From NCBI GenBank assembly GCA_965183875.1, contig CBCYMK010000010.1:1-55685 (forward strand): a stretch of 55,685 nt of DNA, read 5' to 3'. This document shows, one piece after another, positions 7,831 to 15,915 of this stretch. The notes beneath the pieces were generated by a model that saw only the letters and a list, made by a program, of their open reading frames with translations, ran no database searches and was not told the origin of the DNA. Within the stretch, counting starts at the first letter, position 1. Every line of letters begins with the position of its first letter. The DNA is from UBA6772 sp965183875. Its GTDB lineage: Bacteria > Bacteroidota > Bacteroidia > Flavobacteriales > UBA7430. A program made the position numbers and the translations under genes.

Positions 7831-8346
7831 CTAGTAGTAATTCTGTCTAGTCCATTCTCCCAAAACAATGGTAAGGGCGTGACTTACATTCATCGATTTG
7901 TTATGGCCTTTCATAGGGATATAAATAGATTTCTCACATTCTTTTAAGAGGCAATCGTCAATTCCGACTTTTTCGTTTCCTACAAAAAAGACACACTTTT
8001 CTGGTAATTTAGTTTTGTATAAGTCAAAAGAAGGCTCTGCTGTTTCTATGGCTAATAGTTTATAGTCCTCTGGAATATGTTCCTTCCAATTACTACTATT
8101 GCAAAAATGCCAGTTTATGGCTTTAAAACTAGTTTGGGCGGTTCTTTTTATATTCCGGTCTTTAAATGTGGGTTCGTCATCAACAAACAAAACTGTTGTA
8201 CAACCCATATTATCAGCTAGTCTCAATACGCTTCCTAAATTGCTTGGAGTCGTTAGTTTCCAACAAACAATTATTGGATGATCTTTCGTTCTTTGTCCTG
8301 CTTCTGAATTTTCAAAAAACACTCTTGATTTGATGTATTCTGCCAT
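7831..8346 (-). CDS. SpoU/TrmH-family RNA 2'-O-methyltransferase
   Basis: A short SPOUT protein of 171 residues without an N-terminal substrate-binding domain. The family motifs are present: NLGSVLRLADNMGC (motif 1), FVGNEKVGID (motif 2) and IPMKGHNKSMNVSHALTIVLGE (motif 3), which form the SAM-binding knot. Such proteins methylate the 2'-OH of tRNA or rRNA nucleotides; the target site is unknown here. The left end of an IS1595-type element lies 16 bp upstream of the ATG, so the original promoter has been displaced. Confidence 0.85.
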   Translation of the reverse strand: MAEYIKSRVFFENSEAGQRTKDHPIIVCWKLTTPSNLGSVLRLADNMGCTTVLFVDDEPTFKDRNIKRTAQTSFKAINWHFCNSSNWKEHIPEDYKLLAIETAEPSFDLYKTKLPEKCVFFVGNEKVGIDDCLLKECEKSIYIPMKGHNKSMNVSHALTIVLGEWTRQNYY

Positions 8347-8352
8347 TCAGCT

Positions 8353-9359
8353 AATATATTATCTGCTAGTCCGCTTCCGTACCTAAAGACATGAATTGTC
8401 ACAGTCAAGATCTATCTTTCAACAAACTAGAAAGCTATGAATTTACTGCAATTTATTAAAAAGTTCCCAAATGAACAGAGTTGTAAAGCTCATTTTATTG
8501 AGAGTCGAATACAACAAGGAATAGAGTGTAAAAAATGTTCAAACACAGACCATTATTGGCTAAAATCAAAATATCAGTTTCAATGTAAACGATGTGATTT
8601 TCGCACTACTTTGCGTAGTGGAACATTGCTTCAATCAAGTAAGCTCCCCTATAAATATTGGTATATAACTGCTCATTTAATGAGTTCAACTAAAAAAGGG
8701 TTTTCAGCTCACGAAGTACAGCGTCAATTAGGTCATAACAGGTATGAGCCCATTTGGTTGATGATGCAAAAAGTAAGGTCTGCTATGGGAAAGGCGGAAC
8801 GAAGTAGTGAGTTGAAAGGGATGGTGGAAATGGATGAAGCCTATATATCTACTCACACACCAAAGAAACAAAAAGAGCGTTTGAAGCGAGGAAAAGGAAG
8901 TCAGAAAAAACAGAAAATCATGGTGATGGCTGAGTCATTTCCTCTCGAAAATAATCAAGGGTTTACAAGTAAATTCTGTGGTAAATTTTCAATGCAAGTA
9001 AATAAAAGTGAATTAAAAGATGCTGTGAATGAAATGGTTGCTAAAACAATCAATTCTAAGACTATATTATTCACAGATATGGCAAAATCGTATCTTGATT
9101 TAAACAAAATCGTGGATACTCACATTATGGAAAAATCTTCTGTTAGTTGGGATAGTACTTTACAATGGTCGCATATTGCAATAGCTAACCTTAAACGTAA
9201 CCTTTTGGGTGTTTATCATTTCGTGAAAAACGAGTACCTACAAGGGTATCTGGATGAGTTTTGCTACAAACTAAACCGAAGAAAACAGAAGGATTTATTC
9301 CAGAATCTAATTCTTGATTTAATTTAGTGGTAAACAAGCGGACTAGCAGAATATATTAT
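8353..9359 (+). mobile_element. IS1595-family insertion sequence with target duplication
   Basis: Inverted repeats lie at 8363-8383 and 9329-9349. Read inward they share ctgctagtccgctt and tacc, matching at about 18 of 21 positions. Outside them the 10-mer aatatattat is directly repeated (8353-8362 and 9350-9359). The single transposase gene is intact, so the element may be active. The family usually makes 8-bp duplications; here 10 bp match, perhaps partly by chance in AT-rich DNA. Confidence 0.88.
8437..9327 (+). CDS. IS1595-family transposase (ISPna2-like)
   Basis: This 296-residue transposase has an N-terminal zinc ribbon (Cys31, Cys34, Cys50, Cys53) and an RNase-H-like core. The likely catalytic positions are Asp133 (VEMDEAYIS), Asp214 (LFTDMAKSY) and Asn251 in the segment WSHIAIANLKRNLLGVYH. 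An Asn at the third position fits IS1595 subgroups that use DDN rather than DDE. The C-terminal YLDEFCYKLNRR is typical of the family. The gene fills the element and starts ~50 bp inside the left inverted repeat. No passenger gene is present. Confidence 0.88.
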   Translation: MNLLQFIKKFPNEQSCKAHFIESRIQQGIECKKCSNTDHYWLKSKYQFQCKRCDFRTTLRSGTLLQSSKLPYKYWYITAHLMSSTKKGFSAHEVQRQLGHNRYEPIWLMMQKVRSAMGKAERSSELKGMVEMDEAYISTHTPKKQKERLKRGKGSQKKQKIMVMAESFPLENNQGFTSKFCGKFSMQVNKSELKDAVNEMVAKTINSKTILFTDMAKSYLDLNKIVDTHIMEKSSVSWDSTLQWSHIAIANLKRNLLGVYHFVKNEYLQGYLDEFCYKLNRRKQKDLFQNLILDLI

Positions 9360-9403
9360 GTTTTTAATCAGCTAAACAATGCTTTAGTGAAAATTAAATG
9401 CAT

Positions 9404-9435
9404 AAAAAAAGCCTCCCGGAATTCCGAGAGGCTTT
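9404..9435 (-). terminator. Terminator after the tandem cold-shock genes
   Basis: Stem agcctc...gaggct with a ccgg/ccg inner part; on the minus strand it is followed by a T7 run. Confidence 0.8.
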
Positions 9436-9457
9436 ATACTTAAATAGTAAAGTATAC

Positions 9458-9649
9458 TTAGTTTACTCTTACGTTAACCGCGTTTAAACCTTTTCTACCT
9501 TCTTGTAATTCAAATTCTACTGCGTCACCTTCGTTAACCTCGTCGATTAATCCAGTTACGTGTACGAAATATTCTGTCTTTGACTCGTCATCAACGATAA
9601 ATCCAAATCCTTTAGACTCGTTGAAAAATTTTACTGTTCCTTTGTTCAT
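9458..9649 (-). CDS. Cold-shock domain protein (second tandem copy)
   Basis: The 63-residue single-domain CspA-type protein binds single-stranded RNA/DNA. It shows GTVKFFNESKGFGFI (RNP1 KGFGFI) and YFVHV (RNP2-like, with Tyr where many CSPs have DVFVHF). It is the downstream copy of a tandem pair: 60 of 63 residues match its neighbour, differing only in the last residues (VRVN versus VKTA). The gap is 10 bp, so they are probably co-transcribed and end at the shared terminator. Confidence 0.93.
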   Translation of the reverse strand: MNKGTVKFFNESKGFGFIVDDESKTEYFVHVTGLIDEVNEGDAVEFELQEGRKGLNAVNVRVN

Positions 9650-9659
9650 AGTGGTAAGA

Positions 9660-9851
9660 TTAAGCAGTTTTAACGTTTACAGCGTTTAAACCTTTTCTTC
9701 CTTCTTGTAATTCAAACTCTACTGCGTCACCTTCGTTAACCTCATCGATTAAACCCGTTACGTGTACGAAGTATTCTGTTTTTGACTCGTCGTCTACAAT
9801 AAATCCAAATCCTTTAGATTCATTGAAGAACTTTACTGTTCCTTTGTTCAT
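9660..9851 (-). CDS. Cold-shock domain protein (first tandem copy)
   Basis: A 63-residue CspA-type nucleic-acid chaperone with RNP1 KGFGFI and RNP2-like YFVHV. It is nearly identical to the following gene, pointing to a recent tandem duplication or gene conversion. A TATATTTG -7 element on the minus strand lies at 9875-9882, about 24 bp upstream of the ATG, so a short leader is expected. Both genes keep the complete domain. Confidence 0.93.
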   Translation of the reverse strand: MNKGTVKFFNESKGFGFIVDDESKTEYFVHVTGLIDEVNEGDAVEFELQEGRKGLNAVNVKTA

Positions 9852-9952
9852 AGTGTAATTTGTAAATTAAAGTGCAAATATAGATATCTTTAATTTAATA
9901 GTTGCATTTTGTTGTATTTATTTGTTTTTAAACCATTCAGTCTACTGATGGC

Positions 9953-10678
9953 TTATATTTCAGAGTCGAAAGTTTTATGGGAGTCGGCTACTAGGAGGTT
10001 GATTTCCGCCATTTCTATATCTGTGAGGTAACGCCATTCTCCGTAGGGTACGTCTAGGTTTATATTCATAATACGAATTCGTTTTAGTTTGTAAACCTCA
10101 TAATTTAGGTGGGCACACATTTTACGAATTTGTCTGTTTAATCCCTGTTTAAGCGTAATTCTAAAATAAAAACTATCTATTTGCTCTACTTCACAATCGT
10201 CTGTAATGGTATCCATAATAGGAATACCATTACCCATCCGATGAATAAATTCTTTGGTGATCGGTTTATTTACTCGTACCTCGTATACCTTTTCGTGGTT
10301 ATTACGAGAGCGTAGAATCTTGTTTACGATATCCCCATCGCTGGTTAAAAAGATTAAGCCTTCACTTGGTTTGTCTAGTCTACCAATTGGGAAAATGCGT
10401 TTTTCGAGTCCTATATAATCTACAATATTGTCTTTTTCTGTCTCTACGTCAGTAGTACAAACAATACCCCTTGGTTTATTTAGGGCAATATAAACATGCT
10501 CTTCGTTGGGTTTTTCGATTAACTCTCCGTCTACGTGTACTAAGTCGCCAGGAGCAATTTTAGTTCCCATCGCGGGTACCTTACCATTAATGGTTACCCT
10601 ACCTTCTTCAATTAGTCTATCTGCGCCTCTACGAGAGCAAAACCCAACCTCACTTAAGTATTTGTTTATTCTTTTCAT
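9953..10678 (-). CDS. rluF: 23S rRNA pseudouridine synthase, RluF/RsuA family
   Basis: This 241-residue enzyme isomerises uridine to pseudouridine, for RluF at position 2604 of 23S rRNA. An N-terminal S4 RNA-binding domain (MKRINKYLSEVGFCSRRGAD, residues ~1-50) is followed by the catalytic domain with NKPRGIVCTT and GRLDKPSEGLI (catalytic Asp102) and the conserved LKQGLNRQIRKMC segment. That segment and the PYGEWRYLTD ending resemble RluF more than RluB or RsuA. The gene is monocistronic, with a MITE-like element directly upstream. Confidence 0.85.
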   Translation of the reverse strand: MKRINKYLSEVGFCSRRGADRLIEEGRVTINGKVPAMGTKIAPGDLVHVDGELIEKPNEEHVYIALNKPRGIVCTTDVETEKDNIVDYIGLEKRIFPIGRLDKPSEGLIFLTSDGDIVNKILRSRNNHEKVYEVRVNKPITKEFIHRMGNGIPIMDTITDDCEVEQIDSFYFRITLKQGLNRQIRKMCAHLNYEVYKLKRIRIMNINLDVPYGEWRYLTDIEMAEINLLVADSHKTFDSEI

Positions 10679-10730
10679 TTTAACTTCTTTCCAATACTAT
10701 GAGTATTGTATGATTTCAGTATTAATTTTT

Positions 10731-11106
10731 ATGCTTATCCGCTTGCTTACAGGGTGCTAAATTTAGTCTATAAATGCTAAACAGTTAAAAAAATGTGTTG
10801 TAGTTCTTTTCCTTGATGAAAAGAACCATAATCCCGATAGCTATCGGGACATGTCTTCAATTATTCGTGTATATCCATTTTCAATGGAACTCATGATTTT
10901 CAATACTTTCTTAACCTTCAATAAACTTTAAAATGGCTACCAAAATGAACTCAATAGCTCCCTTCGGTTGCTATTATCAAACAGTATTTTATTACGCTCA
11001 TTTTACACGTTTATTTCTCTAAAAGAATGGAGGACGGGTAAAAAAGAAAAGTAAATACCCAAATGACTTGATTATTAATGTTTCCTGTAATCATGCGGAT
11101 AAGTAT
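10731..11106 (+). repeat. MITE-like element A, ends related to the IS1595 inverted repeats
   Basis: The ~23-bp termini match at about 20 positions: left atgcttatccgcttgcttac, right (reverse complement) atacttatccgcatgattac. They resemble the ends of the IS at 8363 (tgctagtccgctt). The interior has no gene and shares the stretch aaaatggctaccaaaatg and neighbouring words with element B and with 5.4 kb. No clean target duplication remains. The 511-bp intergenic region 10679-11189 consists mostly of this element. Confidence 0.7.
10832..10849. repeat. Palindrome TCCCGATAGCTATCGGGA, copy 3
   Basis: Lies inside MITE-like element A. The preceding words ccttgatgaaaagaac also precede copy 1 at 5267, so the longer ~55-bp unit is repeated. 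Confidence 0.75.
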
Positions 11107-11189
11107 ATTGACTTTATAGGTGAGGCAAAAAGAGTGAATTGTGATGTATATTTAGATAAATTGTATTTTTCATCTTACCAATTATCAAC

Positions 11190-12500
11190 TTATATCTTCG
11201 AAACTCTAATCTTGCGTTTTTTAAGCTTTGTATTATTTAGCTTTTCAATTAGTTCTTCGTATTTTTCTGTAGGTACCGATACAAATGCGCAGTCTTGTTT
11301 GAGTTCTATGGTGCCGAGTTCGTCTCCTACAAGTCCACCTTGTTTAAAAAATAAACCAGCTATATCTCCTTTAGAAATTTTGTCTTTGCGGCCTCCAGAA
11401 ATAAAGAGTGTAGTCTTATGTGTTGTTTCAGGTGGTAATTCGCCGGTAAGTTTTTCCACTTTTAAATTGTCGATAAACTCAGGTAATTTTTCTTCTTCCC
11501 AATGGAGTACATATGCAGTACCTCCTTTGTTCATTCTAGCCGTTCTACCGTTACGGTGTGTAAATTCTTGTTTTCGTAGTGGTAAATGGTAGTGAATAAT
11601 GAATTTTATTTCGGGTACATCTATTCCACGTGCTGCTAAATCTGTAGCAATTAGTAGTTGATGTGTTCCGTTACGGAATTTTATAAGCGCTCTTTCTCTG
11701 TCTTTTTGTTCCATACCACCGAAAAAACAACCGTGGTTTATATTGTTGTCTGTTAGGTATTCACTTACTCGCTGTATGGATTCTTTAAAATTGCAGAAAA
11801 TTATTCCTGGTTGGTTCCCCAAATGATCTAAAGCAGAAACTAAGGTTTCCATTTTATCTTTAGAGGGTGAGATGATAGCTTTAACTTCCAACTGTGTTTC
11901 CACCTCTTTCAGGTAGTTTACATAGACTGGATTTTTAAGGCGTACAAACTTAGGAATACGTACTTTTTGTGTAGCTGAGGTAAGTACTTTCTTTTCTAGT
12001 TTTGGTAAACTAGAGCATATAGAAGTCATTTCTTTTTCAAATCCGACTTCTAGAGATTTGTCAAACTCATCTAAAACCAAAGTTTTAATAAACGAGGTTC
12101 TAAAACTATCTCTTTGTATATGGTCTGAAATCCTCCCTGGTGTACCTACTAATATTGCTGGGCGGTGTTTTAAGTCAATTTTATCTTTTGAAAACAGTCT
12201 ACCACCATAAACCACAGAAGTTTTATAACCTGAACCCATTTCTCTAAGAACTTGTTCTATTTGAATAGCGAGTTCTCTAGAAGGAGCTACAATTAAAGCT
12301 TGTACTTCTTCAATAGAAGGATCTAAACTAGCTAATAGAGGTAGGAGGAAAGCTAAAGTTTTCCCTGTTCCTGTAGGAGATAGTAGTACGGTGTCTGAGC
12401 TAGAAGAAATTGCCAATTGGGCTTCTTCTTGCATCTTATTTAATTGTGGAATACCTAGTTTACTAAGTATTTCCGCTTGGGTTTTTGTAGTATGCGACAT
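11190..12500 (-). CDS. DEAD-box RNA helicase with DbpA-type RNA-binding tail
   Basis: An ATP-dependent RNA helicase of ~436 residues counted from MSHTTK (start 12500); the upstream ATG at 12560 would add 20 unlike residues and crosses the terminator of slyD, so I prefer 12500. Motifs are the Q-motif region (LNKMQEEAQ), Walker A SPTGTGKT, PSRELAIQ, DEFD in place of DEAD, SAT, and HRNGRTAR. The C-terminal ~75 residues (LFISGGRKDKISKGDIAGLF...DCAFVSVP) match the DbpA RNA-binding fold, which suggests a role in ribosome assembly on 23S rRNA. Confidence 0.88.
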   Translation of the reverse strand: MSHTTKTQAEILSKLGIPQLNKMQEEAQLAISSSSDTVLLSPTGTGKTLAFLLPLLASLDPSIEEVQALIVAPSRELAIQIEQVLREMGSGYKTSVVYGGRLFSKDKIDLKHRPAILVGTPGRISDHIQRDSFRTSFIKTLVLDEFDKSLEVGFEKEMTSICSSLPKLEKKVLTSATQKVRIPKFVRLKNPVYVNYLKEVETQLEVKAIISPSKDKMETLVSALDHLGNQPGIIFCNFKESIQRVSEYLTDNNINHGCFFGGMEQKDRERALIKFRNGTHQLLIATDLAARGIDVPEIKFIIHYHLPLRKQEFTHRNGRTARMNKGGTAYVLHWEEEKLPEFIDNLKVEKLTGELPPETTHKTTLFISGGRKDKISKGDIAGLFFKQGGLVGDELGTIELKQDCAFVSVPTEKYEELIEKLNNTKLKKRKIRVSKI

Positions 12501-12544
12501 GCTGCAAAGATATGTTAATTCGCTTGCCTTTTTAAGGGCAAAAA

Positions 12545-12576
12545 AAATCCCTTCTCGCAAGAGCGAAAAGGGATTT
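12545..12576 (-). terminator. Terminator after slyD
   Basis: The arms aaatccctt(c)tcgc and gcgaaaagggattt enclose a short loop; read on the minus strand, a T run follows. Confidence 0.75.
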
Positions 12577-12592
12577 GTAAAATCGATTTAGT

Positions 12593-13096
12593 CTAGTGGT
12601 CGTGACCACCTGGTCCGTGAACGTGACCGTGCTCTAGCTCTTCGCTTGTAGCTTCTCTTACTTCCACTACAGTACCTGTAAAGTGCAAGTCTTGGTCTGC
12701 TAATGGGTGATTTACATCCATAGTTACAGTAGCTTCGTTTATAGAAACAACTTTTGCAGGAACCATTTGTCCGTTTTGGTCTTGTAATGGTAATACGTTA
12801 CCAACAGCAACCTCTTCAGCTAATTTACCTTCTTTTAAGAACATGTCTTGAGGTAATTCAATAACTGCATCTTCAGTTCTTTTACCGTAAGCATTTTCAG
12901 ATTTAATCCCGAAAGAAAAAGTCTCGCCAACATTTAAGTCAATTACTTGAGCTTCAAATTCTGGAATCATGTGTTGTACACCCGACATAAATACTAAAGG
13001 CTCTTTTCCTTCAGTAGTTTCTATCATTTCTCCTTCTAAGGTATCTCTAAACAACTTGTAGTCAAGACCTATTACTTTACTTTTTACTTCACTCAT
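12593..13096 (-). CDS. slyD: FKBP-type peptidyl-prolyl isomerase, SlyD-like
   Basis: A cytoplasmic proline isomerase/chaperone of 167 residues from MSEVKSK. The ATG at 13123 is less likely because the nine added residues (MYFCKKFNQ) lie over a TACTTTTG -7 element (13113-13120). The sequence has the FKBP strands interrupted by the IF chaperone insert (ENAYGKRTEDAVIELPQDMF), then the second FKBP half (VDVNHPLADQDLHFTGTVVEVR shows as MDVNHPLA). The short His-rich tail (HGHVHGPGGHDH) is typical of the metal-binding SlyD group. Confidence 0.88.
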   Translation of the reverse strand: MSEVKSKVIGLDYKLFRDTLEGEMIETTEGKEPLVFMSGVQHMIPEFEAQVIDLNVGETFSFGIKSENAYGKRTEDAVIELPQDMFLKEGKLAEEVAVGNVLPLQDQNGQMVPAKVVSINEATVTMDVNHPLADQDLHFTGTVVEVREATSEELEHGHVHGPGGHDH

Positions 13097-13698
13097 CTGA
13101 TTAAATTTTTTGCAAAAGTACACTTATTATCAGACTTGTAAAATGTTTGACAACTAATTTTTGTTTGGTGATTTAATAAAAAGTCAAAAGGTCTTGCAGT
13201 CAAATGAGTCGATTAAAGACTTGGGGGAAATGAATAATTAGAAGACCAAGACAAAAGACCAAGACTAAGGAAAATGAAAAATTAATAATGATTAATGATC
13301 AGTTGGGAGTTGAATTATCGCTCCGATAGTTGCCTTTCCCTCATAACTCATCACTTCCCAATAGCTGATGGAGTGATGATTAAATAGAAGGCAAAAGACC
13401 AAAGACGAAGGGAAATGAAAAATTAATAATGATTAATGACTAGTTGTGGGTTGAATTATCGCTCCGATAGTTGCCTTTTCCTCATAACTCATCACTTCCC
13501 AATATCTGATGGAGTGATGATTAAATAGAAGGCAAAAGACGAAGGAAAATGAAAAATTAATAATGATTAATGATCAGTTGGGAGTTGATTTGATAGTCCC
13601 GTATCCCTCAACTCTTCACTCTTCACTCATCCCAATAGCTATAGGGACTTTAAGTCAGCACATCTTCAAATTAATAACTAGTCATTACCAATTAGTCT
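13097..13698. other. 602-bp intergenic region dominated by a tandem repeat
   Basis: Between slyD and ilvE no gene is supported. About 385 bp are three imperfect copies of a repeat, followed by a degenerate palindrome (13630-13647). Confidence 0.7.
13235..13620. repeat. Imperfect tandem repeat, three copies of ~134-141 bp
   Basis: The word gaaaaattaataatgatt begins at 13276, 13417 and 13551, giving spacings of 141 and 134 bp. Between these words the copies share ttatcgctccgatagttgcc and cataactcatcacttcccaa (copies 1 and 2) and aaatagaaggcaaaagac (copies 2 and 3). It is non-coding. Confidence 0.85.
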
Positions 13699-14745
13699 TT
13701 ATTCAACCATTTTTCTCCATCCAAATGGATCTTCAGATCTACCGTATTGTAGGTCTTGAAGTGCAGTTCTAAGTTTGTCTGCATAGCTGTCTTCTGAAGG
13801 AGTAAACGGAAGTTTTTCTCCTTTATAGGTTATTGAATTTATCGTAGCCACTGTTGCAGCAGTACCTGCACCAAAAGCCTCTGTAATAGCACCAGATTTA
13901 TAATCTGCAGCCATCTGCTCTAAATTTATAGGCTCTTCAACACAAGTAATTCCTAAGTGCTTAGCTAGTTTAATTAAACTGTTTCTTGTAATTCCAGCAA
14001 GTATAGAATCGCTAGTTGGAGGGGTAACTAATTCATTATTTCTTCTAAAGAAAATATTCATTGTACCTGATTCTTCAATATACTCATGTGTGTCGCCATC
14101 GGTCCAGATTAACTGTTGGTAACCTTCGGCTTGTCCTAGCTTAGCAGGGTAGAATGAAGCAGCGTAATTTCCCGCAGCTTTTGCCGAACCTACACCACCA
14201 GATGCAGCTCTAGTGTAATCTGTTTCTACTTTAACATGTACCTCTCCTGTATAATATGCTTGTACTGGACAAGTAATAATCATAAAGGTGAAATCATCAG
14301 AAGGAGTTGCTTTTATAAAGTTTGAAGAAGCAAACATAAAGGGTCTGATATAAAGCGCAGAAGTAGCTTCATTAGGAACCCATTTTTCATCTAATTTTAA
14401 AAGTTCATTTAAACCGTTTAAAAAGATTTCTTCTGGAATCTCTGGCATACATAATCGTATAGCAGATTTATTCAGTCGCTTAGCGTTTTCTTCAGGTCTA
14501 AAAAGTAAAGTCTCATTTTCTGGACTTTTATACGCCTTCATACCTTCAAAAATAGATTGTCCGTAGTGGAGTGCATGTAAGGCAGGAAACATGTCTAGGG
14601 TTCCGTAAGGCTTAATTTCTGGCTCTAACCATTTCCCATCTTTAAAATGTACCACAAGCATATGGTCGGAAAATACCGAACCAAAAGCTGCTCCTTTCCA
14701 CGCGTCCTCGTTCCATCTACTCTCTGCAATCTTTTCTATTTTCAT
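13699..14745 (-). CDS. ilvE: Branched-chain amino acid aminotransferase
   Basis: A 348-residue fold-type IV PLP enzyme that transfers the amino group in the last step of Leu/Ile/Val synthesis or the first step of their breakdown. Visible are GQSIFEGMKAY, the Schiff-base Lys189 in GSAKAAGNYAAS, EYIEESGTMNIFF and a GITRNSLIKLA segment. The length and the N-terminal extension match the longer eukaryote-like BCAT group that is usual in Bacteroidota. It lies 2 bp after the M42 peptidase gene on the same strand, so the two are likely co-transcribed and linked to amino-acid turnover. Confidence 0.92.
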   Translation of the reverse strand: MKIEKIAESRWNEDAWKGAAFGSVFSDHMLVVHFKDGKWLEPEIKPYGTLDMFPALHALHYGQSIFEGMKAYKSPENETLLFRPEENAKRLNKSAIRLCMPEIPEEIFLNGLNELLKLDEKWVPNEATSALYIRPFMFASSNFIKATPSDDFTFMIITCPVQAYYTGEVHVKVETDYTRAASGGVGSAKAAGNYAASFYPAKLGQAEGYQQLIWTDGDTHEYIEESGTMNIFFRRNNELVTPPTSDSILAGITRNSLIKLAKHLGITCVEEPINLEQMAADYKSGAITEAFGAGTAATVATINSITYKGEKLPFTPSEDSYADKLRTALQDLQYGRSEDPFGWRKMVE

Positions 14746-14747
14746 AA

Positions 14748-15833
14748 CTATTTAAGGTATCTAAAATCTTGTTGGTCTTTTATATTTAAGAGCGTATTAT
14801 ATATGAGTTCAACTACATGTTGTACATCGTCTATATGTGCGCTTTCTACTGTAGTATGCATATATCTTAAAGGGAGCGATATTAGGGCAGACGCTACACC
14901 TCCAATAGCAAATGCAAATGCATCGGTGTCGGTTCCTGTAGCTCTAGAAGCTGCTTGTCTTTGGAAAGGAATTTTGTTTTTCTCAGCAGTATCAATAATC
15001 ACTTTAAGTAAGTTGTTTTGGACCGAAGGTCCGTAGCTTAAAACTGGCCCATCCCCACATTTGAGGTCTCCTTGTTTTATTTTATTAATCATTGGAGTGT
15101 TGGTGTCGTGACAAACATCGGTAACAATAGCTACATCAGGACGTATAGTCTCAACAATCATTTTAGCTCCATGCAAACCAACCTCTTCCTGTACAGAGTT
15201 GGTAATATATAGCCCAAAGGGAAGTTTCTTTTTGTTCTTGTGTAGCAAACGGGCTACTTCAGCAATTACAAAACCACCAATTCTATTGTCAAGTGCACGG
15301 CCTACAAAATAACGATTGTTTAGGGTCATGAACTCATCTTCGTAGGTGATTACACAACCAACGTGAACACCCATTTCTGCTACTTCCTTGTCGGAGGTGG
15401 CTCCGCAATCTAAAAATATAGTGTCTAATTGTGGTGCTTTTTCATCTTTCCCATGACGAGTATGTATTGCTGGCCATCCAAAAACAGCTTTCACCATTCC
15501 TTTGTCGGTGTGGATATTTACTCGTTTTGATGGTGCTATTTGGTGATCTGATCCACCGTTGCGACGCAGGTATATAAATCCGTCTTTGGTTATATAATGT
15601 ACAAACCATGAAATCTCATCGGCATGAGCTTCTATAACGACCTTGTATTTAGCTTCGGGGTTTACTATTCCAACCACTGTACCATAGGTGTCTACTAAAT
15701 AGTCGTCTATATATGGTTTTAGGTAGTCTAACCACAATTTTTGTCCTTCACTTTCGAATCCTGTAGGTGAAGGGTTGTTGAGGTAAGACTCTAGGAAAGT
15801 CAGTGATTTTTTAGAGAAAAAGTTCTTTTTCAT
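14748..15833 (-). CDS. M42-family metallo-aminopeptidase
   Basis: A 361-residue peptidase from MKKNFF at 15833; the longer frame to 15941 overlaps the divergent mnmD start and promoter, so it is rejected. Family features are the first metal-site His in IEAHADEISW, the Asp in GRALDNRIGG, the EE pair in NSVQEEVGLHG, the Asp in VTDVCHD and the C-terminal MHTTVESAHIDD with the metal His. M42 enzymes are cytosolic tetrahedral complexes that trim short peptides. Co-transcription with ilvE supports peptide or amino-acid catabolism. Confidence 0.88.
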   Translation of the reverse strand: MKKNFFSKKSLTFLESYLNNPSPTGFESEGQKLWLDYLKPYIDDYLVDTYGTVVGIVNPEAKYKVVIEAHADEISWFVHYITKDGFIYLRRNGGSDHQIAPSKRVNIHTDKGMVKAVFGWPAIHTRHGKDEKAPQLDTIFLDCGATSDKEVAEMGVHVGCVITYEDEFMTLNNRYFVGRALDNRIGGFVIAEVARLLHKNKKKLPFGLYITNSVQEEVGLHGAKMIVETIRPDVAIVTDVCHDTNTPMINKIKQGDLKCGDGPVLSYGPSVQNNLLKVIIDTAEKNKIPFQRQAASRATGTDTDAFAFAIGGVASALISLPLRYMHTTVESAHIDDVQHVVELIYNTLLNIKDQQDFRYLK

Positions 15834-15915
15834 TCGCCGAATTAAATATAATTTTTGGGTTGACGAATATACGAAAATTGCTTGGTATATTTGTGTAGCT
15901 AAAAACAGTCCTATT

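Noticed and set aside
11068..11592. 174-residue open frame on the plus strand
   Set aside because: Most of it is antisense to the helicase gene and the beginning is inside MITE-like element A.
13276..13600. Short open frames within the tandem repeat (for example 13563-13772)
   Set aside because: They are not conserved between repeat copies and run antisense into ilvE.
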